Shown here in pieces: positions 4,535 through 5,379 of a stretch of DNA of 5,379 nt (position 1 is the stretch's first letter; every line of letters begins with the position of its first letter). Source of the DNA: Rikenellaceae bacterium (lineage in GTDB: Bacteria; Bacteroidota; Bacteroidia; Bacteroidales; UBA932); contig CAAGIL010000034.1 of NCBI GenBank assembly GCA_900769905.1, positions 1 through 5,379 of the forward strand. Reading direction: 5' to 3'. Under the pieces are notes generated by a model. It was not told where the DNA came from. It saw only the letters and a list, made by a program, of their open reading frames with translations, and searched no databases. Position numbers and translations under genes: made by a program.

Positions 4535-5105
4535 TATGGATAGGAAAACTGTCATTGCAGAAGCACTTGAGGTGCTCAAATCCGGAGGTGTGATCCTCTA
4601 CCCTACGGATACGGTCTGGGGAATAGGTTGCGATGCGACCAATGACAAGGCCGTGGAAAAGGTCTTCGAAATAAAGCACAGGCCTTCGGCCAAGTCGCTG
4701 GTCCTGCTGGCCTCCGACCTGGATATGGTCGCCAGATACATAAAGGAGATACCGTCCATAGCCATCGATCTCGTGGAGGTGAATGACGAGCCTATGACCA
4801 TCATCTACCCCGGTGCCCAGTTCCTGAGCCCGGCCGTGTGCGCGGAGGACGGCAGCGTGGGCATACGCATCCCTTACGGAGACCCGATCTGCAAGGAGAT
4901 GGTGTACCGCTTCCGCAAGCCGGTGGTGAGCACTTCGGCCAACATTTCAGGCGAGCCGGCGCCTCTGCTCTTCAGCGACATTTCCGAGGAGATCAAGTCC
5001 GCCGTGGATTATATCATCCCGAAAAGCTTCGACACCGAATCCACGGGCAAGCCTTCACAAATAATAAAACTCGGCCTCCGGGGAGAGGTCGAGATTATAA
5101 GATAG
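4524..5105 (+). CDS. L-threonylcarbamoyladenylate synthase (TsaC/Sua5/YrdC family)
   Basis: Enzymes of this family combine threonine, bicarbonate and ATP into threonylcarbamoyl-AMP, the donor for the universal t6A37 modification of tRNAs reading ANN codons. The single YrdC domain (193 residues) matches TsaC length and lacks the extra C-terminal domain of Sua5. Visible motifs are YPTDTVWGIGCDATN (26-40), KHRPSAKSL (51-59), VGIRIPYGD (112-120) and STSANISG (136-143), which line the ATP and substrate cleft. The coordinates use ATG 4524, which overlaps the rhomboid stop by 11 nt. An in-frame ATG at 4536, just after that stop, would give MDRKTVIAEALEVLKSGG and fits the usual short N-terminus at least as well; the sequence does not decide. 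Either way translation is probably coupled to the rhomboid gene. It is the last gene of the mutL operon. A second copy elsewhere in the genome would be needed to tell a primary TsaC from a YciO-type paralogue. Confidence 0.93.
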   Translation: MYYDMDRKTVIAEALEVLKSGGVILYPTDTVWGIGCDATNDKAVEKVFEIKHRPSAKSLVLLASDLDMVARYIKEIPSIAIDLVEVNDEPMTIIYPGAQFLSPAVCAEDGSVGIRIPYGDPICKEMVYRFRKPVVSTSANISGEPAPLLFSDISEEIKSAVDYIIPKSFDTESTGKPSQIIKLGLRGEVEIIR

Positions 5106-5122
5106 GGACTGCGCAGGGACCT

Positions 5123-5379
5123 TTATTTCGCGATTTTCTCGCGCATATCGGTATCCGCCTGGATGTTCTTCATCCTGTAGTAGTCCATTATTCCGAGGTT
5201 GCCGCTGCGGAAGGCTTCGGCCATTGCCAGAGGCACCTGGGCTTCCGCCTCGATGACCTTTGCCCTCGCCTCCTGGGCCTTCGCCTTCATTTCCTGCTCC
5301 TGGGCCACCGCCATTGCCCTGCGCTCCTCGGCACGGGCCTGCGCGATGTTCTTGTCGGCATCTGCCTGGTCCATCTGGA
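5123..5379 (-). CDS. floA: Flotillin-like protein FloA, C-terminal part (partial)
   Basis: The frame ends at the TAA at 5123-5125 and is open through the right edge, so the start lies outside the window and the first visible codon is incomplete. About 84 residues are seen. They contain an Ala/Glu-rich coiled-coil repeat (ADKNIAQARAEERRAMAVAQ and the EQEMKAKAQEARAKVIEAEA stretch), then VPLAMAEAFRSGNLGIMDYY and a tail RMKNIQADTDMREKIAK. This is the typical end of FloA (YqfA), a membrane scaffold protein forming lipid-raft-like domains in bacteria. The ATG at 5374 is internal to the coiled coil and is not the true start. The gene converges on the tsaC-like gene with 17 nt between stop codons. 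Confidence 0.93.
   Translation of the reverse strand, partial: QMDQADADKNIAQARAEERRAMAVAQEQEMKAKAQEARAKVIEAEAQVPLAMAEAFRSGNLGIMDYYRMKNIQADTDMREKIAK

Noticed and set aside
5106..5122. Bidirectional terminator between the converging tsaC-like gene and floA
   Set aside because: Only a CTGCGCAG palindrome too short to fold with a loop is present, and no proper stem with T-runs on both sides is visible.

Overview
The window looks like chromosomal DNA from a member of the Bacteroidales. An Alistipes/Rikenellaceae-like gut lineage is plausible because the core genes are GC-rich, but this is inference. The order is supported by several sequence signals: promoters of the Bacteroidetes type (TAnnTTTG at -7, TTG/TTTG about 19-20 nt upstream), no Shine-Dalgarno sequences before the genes, and Bacteroidetes-type gene content (a lipoprotein resembling beta-propeller starts, a FloA tail, and a small tail-anchored protein beside mutL).

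Left part (1-934): the N-terminus of a lipoprotein gene runs off the left edge on the minus strand, with a good promoter. About 730 nt follow without a convincing gene. This stretch is AT-rich and irregular. It holds a cluster of GAGTAAA(T) repeats, two adjacent hairpins and two short open frames on the minus strand that look like worn gene ends. It may be the remains of an accessory element next to a tRNA gene.

Middle (876-1662): a minus-strand tRNA operon, tRNA-Gln(CUG) then a CAU-anticodon tRNA (probably elongator Met). It has its own near-consensus promoter and a strong intrinsic terminator. Upstream on the same strand is ispF, for the fifth step of the MEP isoprenoid pathway.

Right part (1691-5105): divergently from ispF runs a tight plus-strand operon: a 100-aa tail-anchored protein of unknown function, mutL, a rhomboid protease, and a TsaC/YrdC-type threonylcarbamoyl-AMP synthase. 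Gaps are 4 nt and 3 nt, then an 11-nt overlap. The two divergent -7 elements lie 12 bp apart and sit so close to the start codons that both mRNAs should be leaderless or nearly so. The window ends in the C-terminus of a floA (flotillin-like) gene that converges on tsaC.

The genes do not form one pathway; they are housekeeping functions (isoprenoids, mismatch repair, membrane proteolysis, tRNA t6A modification). One loose link is that TsaC starts t6A37 synthesis, and the CAU tRNA in this window has the A37 of an ANN-decoding tRNA. I see no clearly new system. The points most worth a second look are the altered endonuclease motif in MutL, the swapped 54/58 bases in the CAU tRNA, the overlapping leaderless divergent promoters, and the remnant-like region left of the tRNAs.
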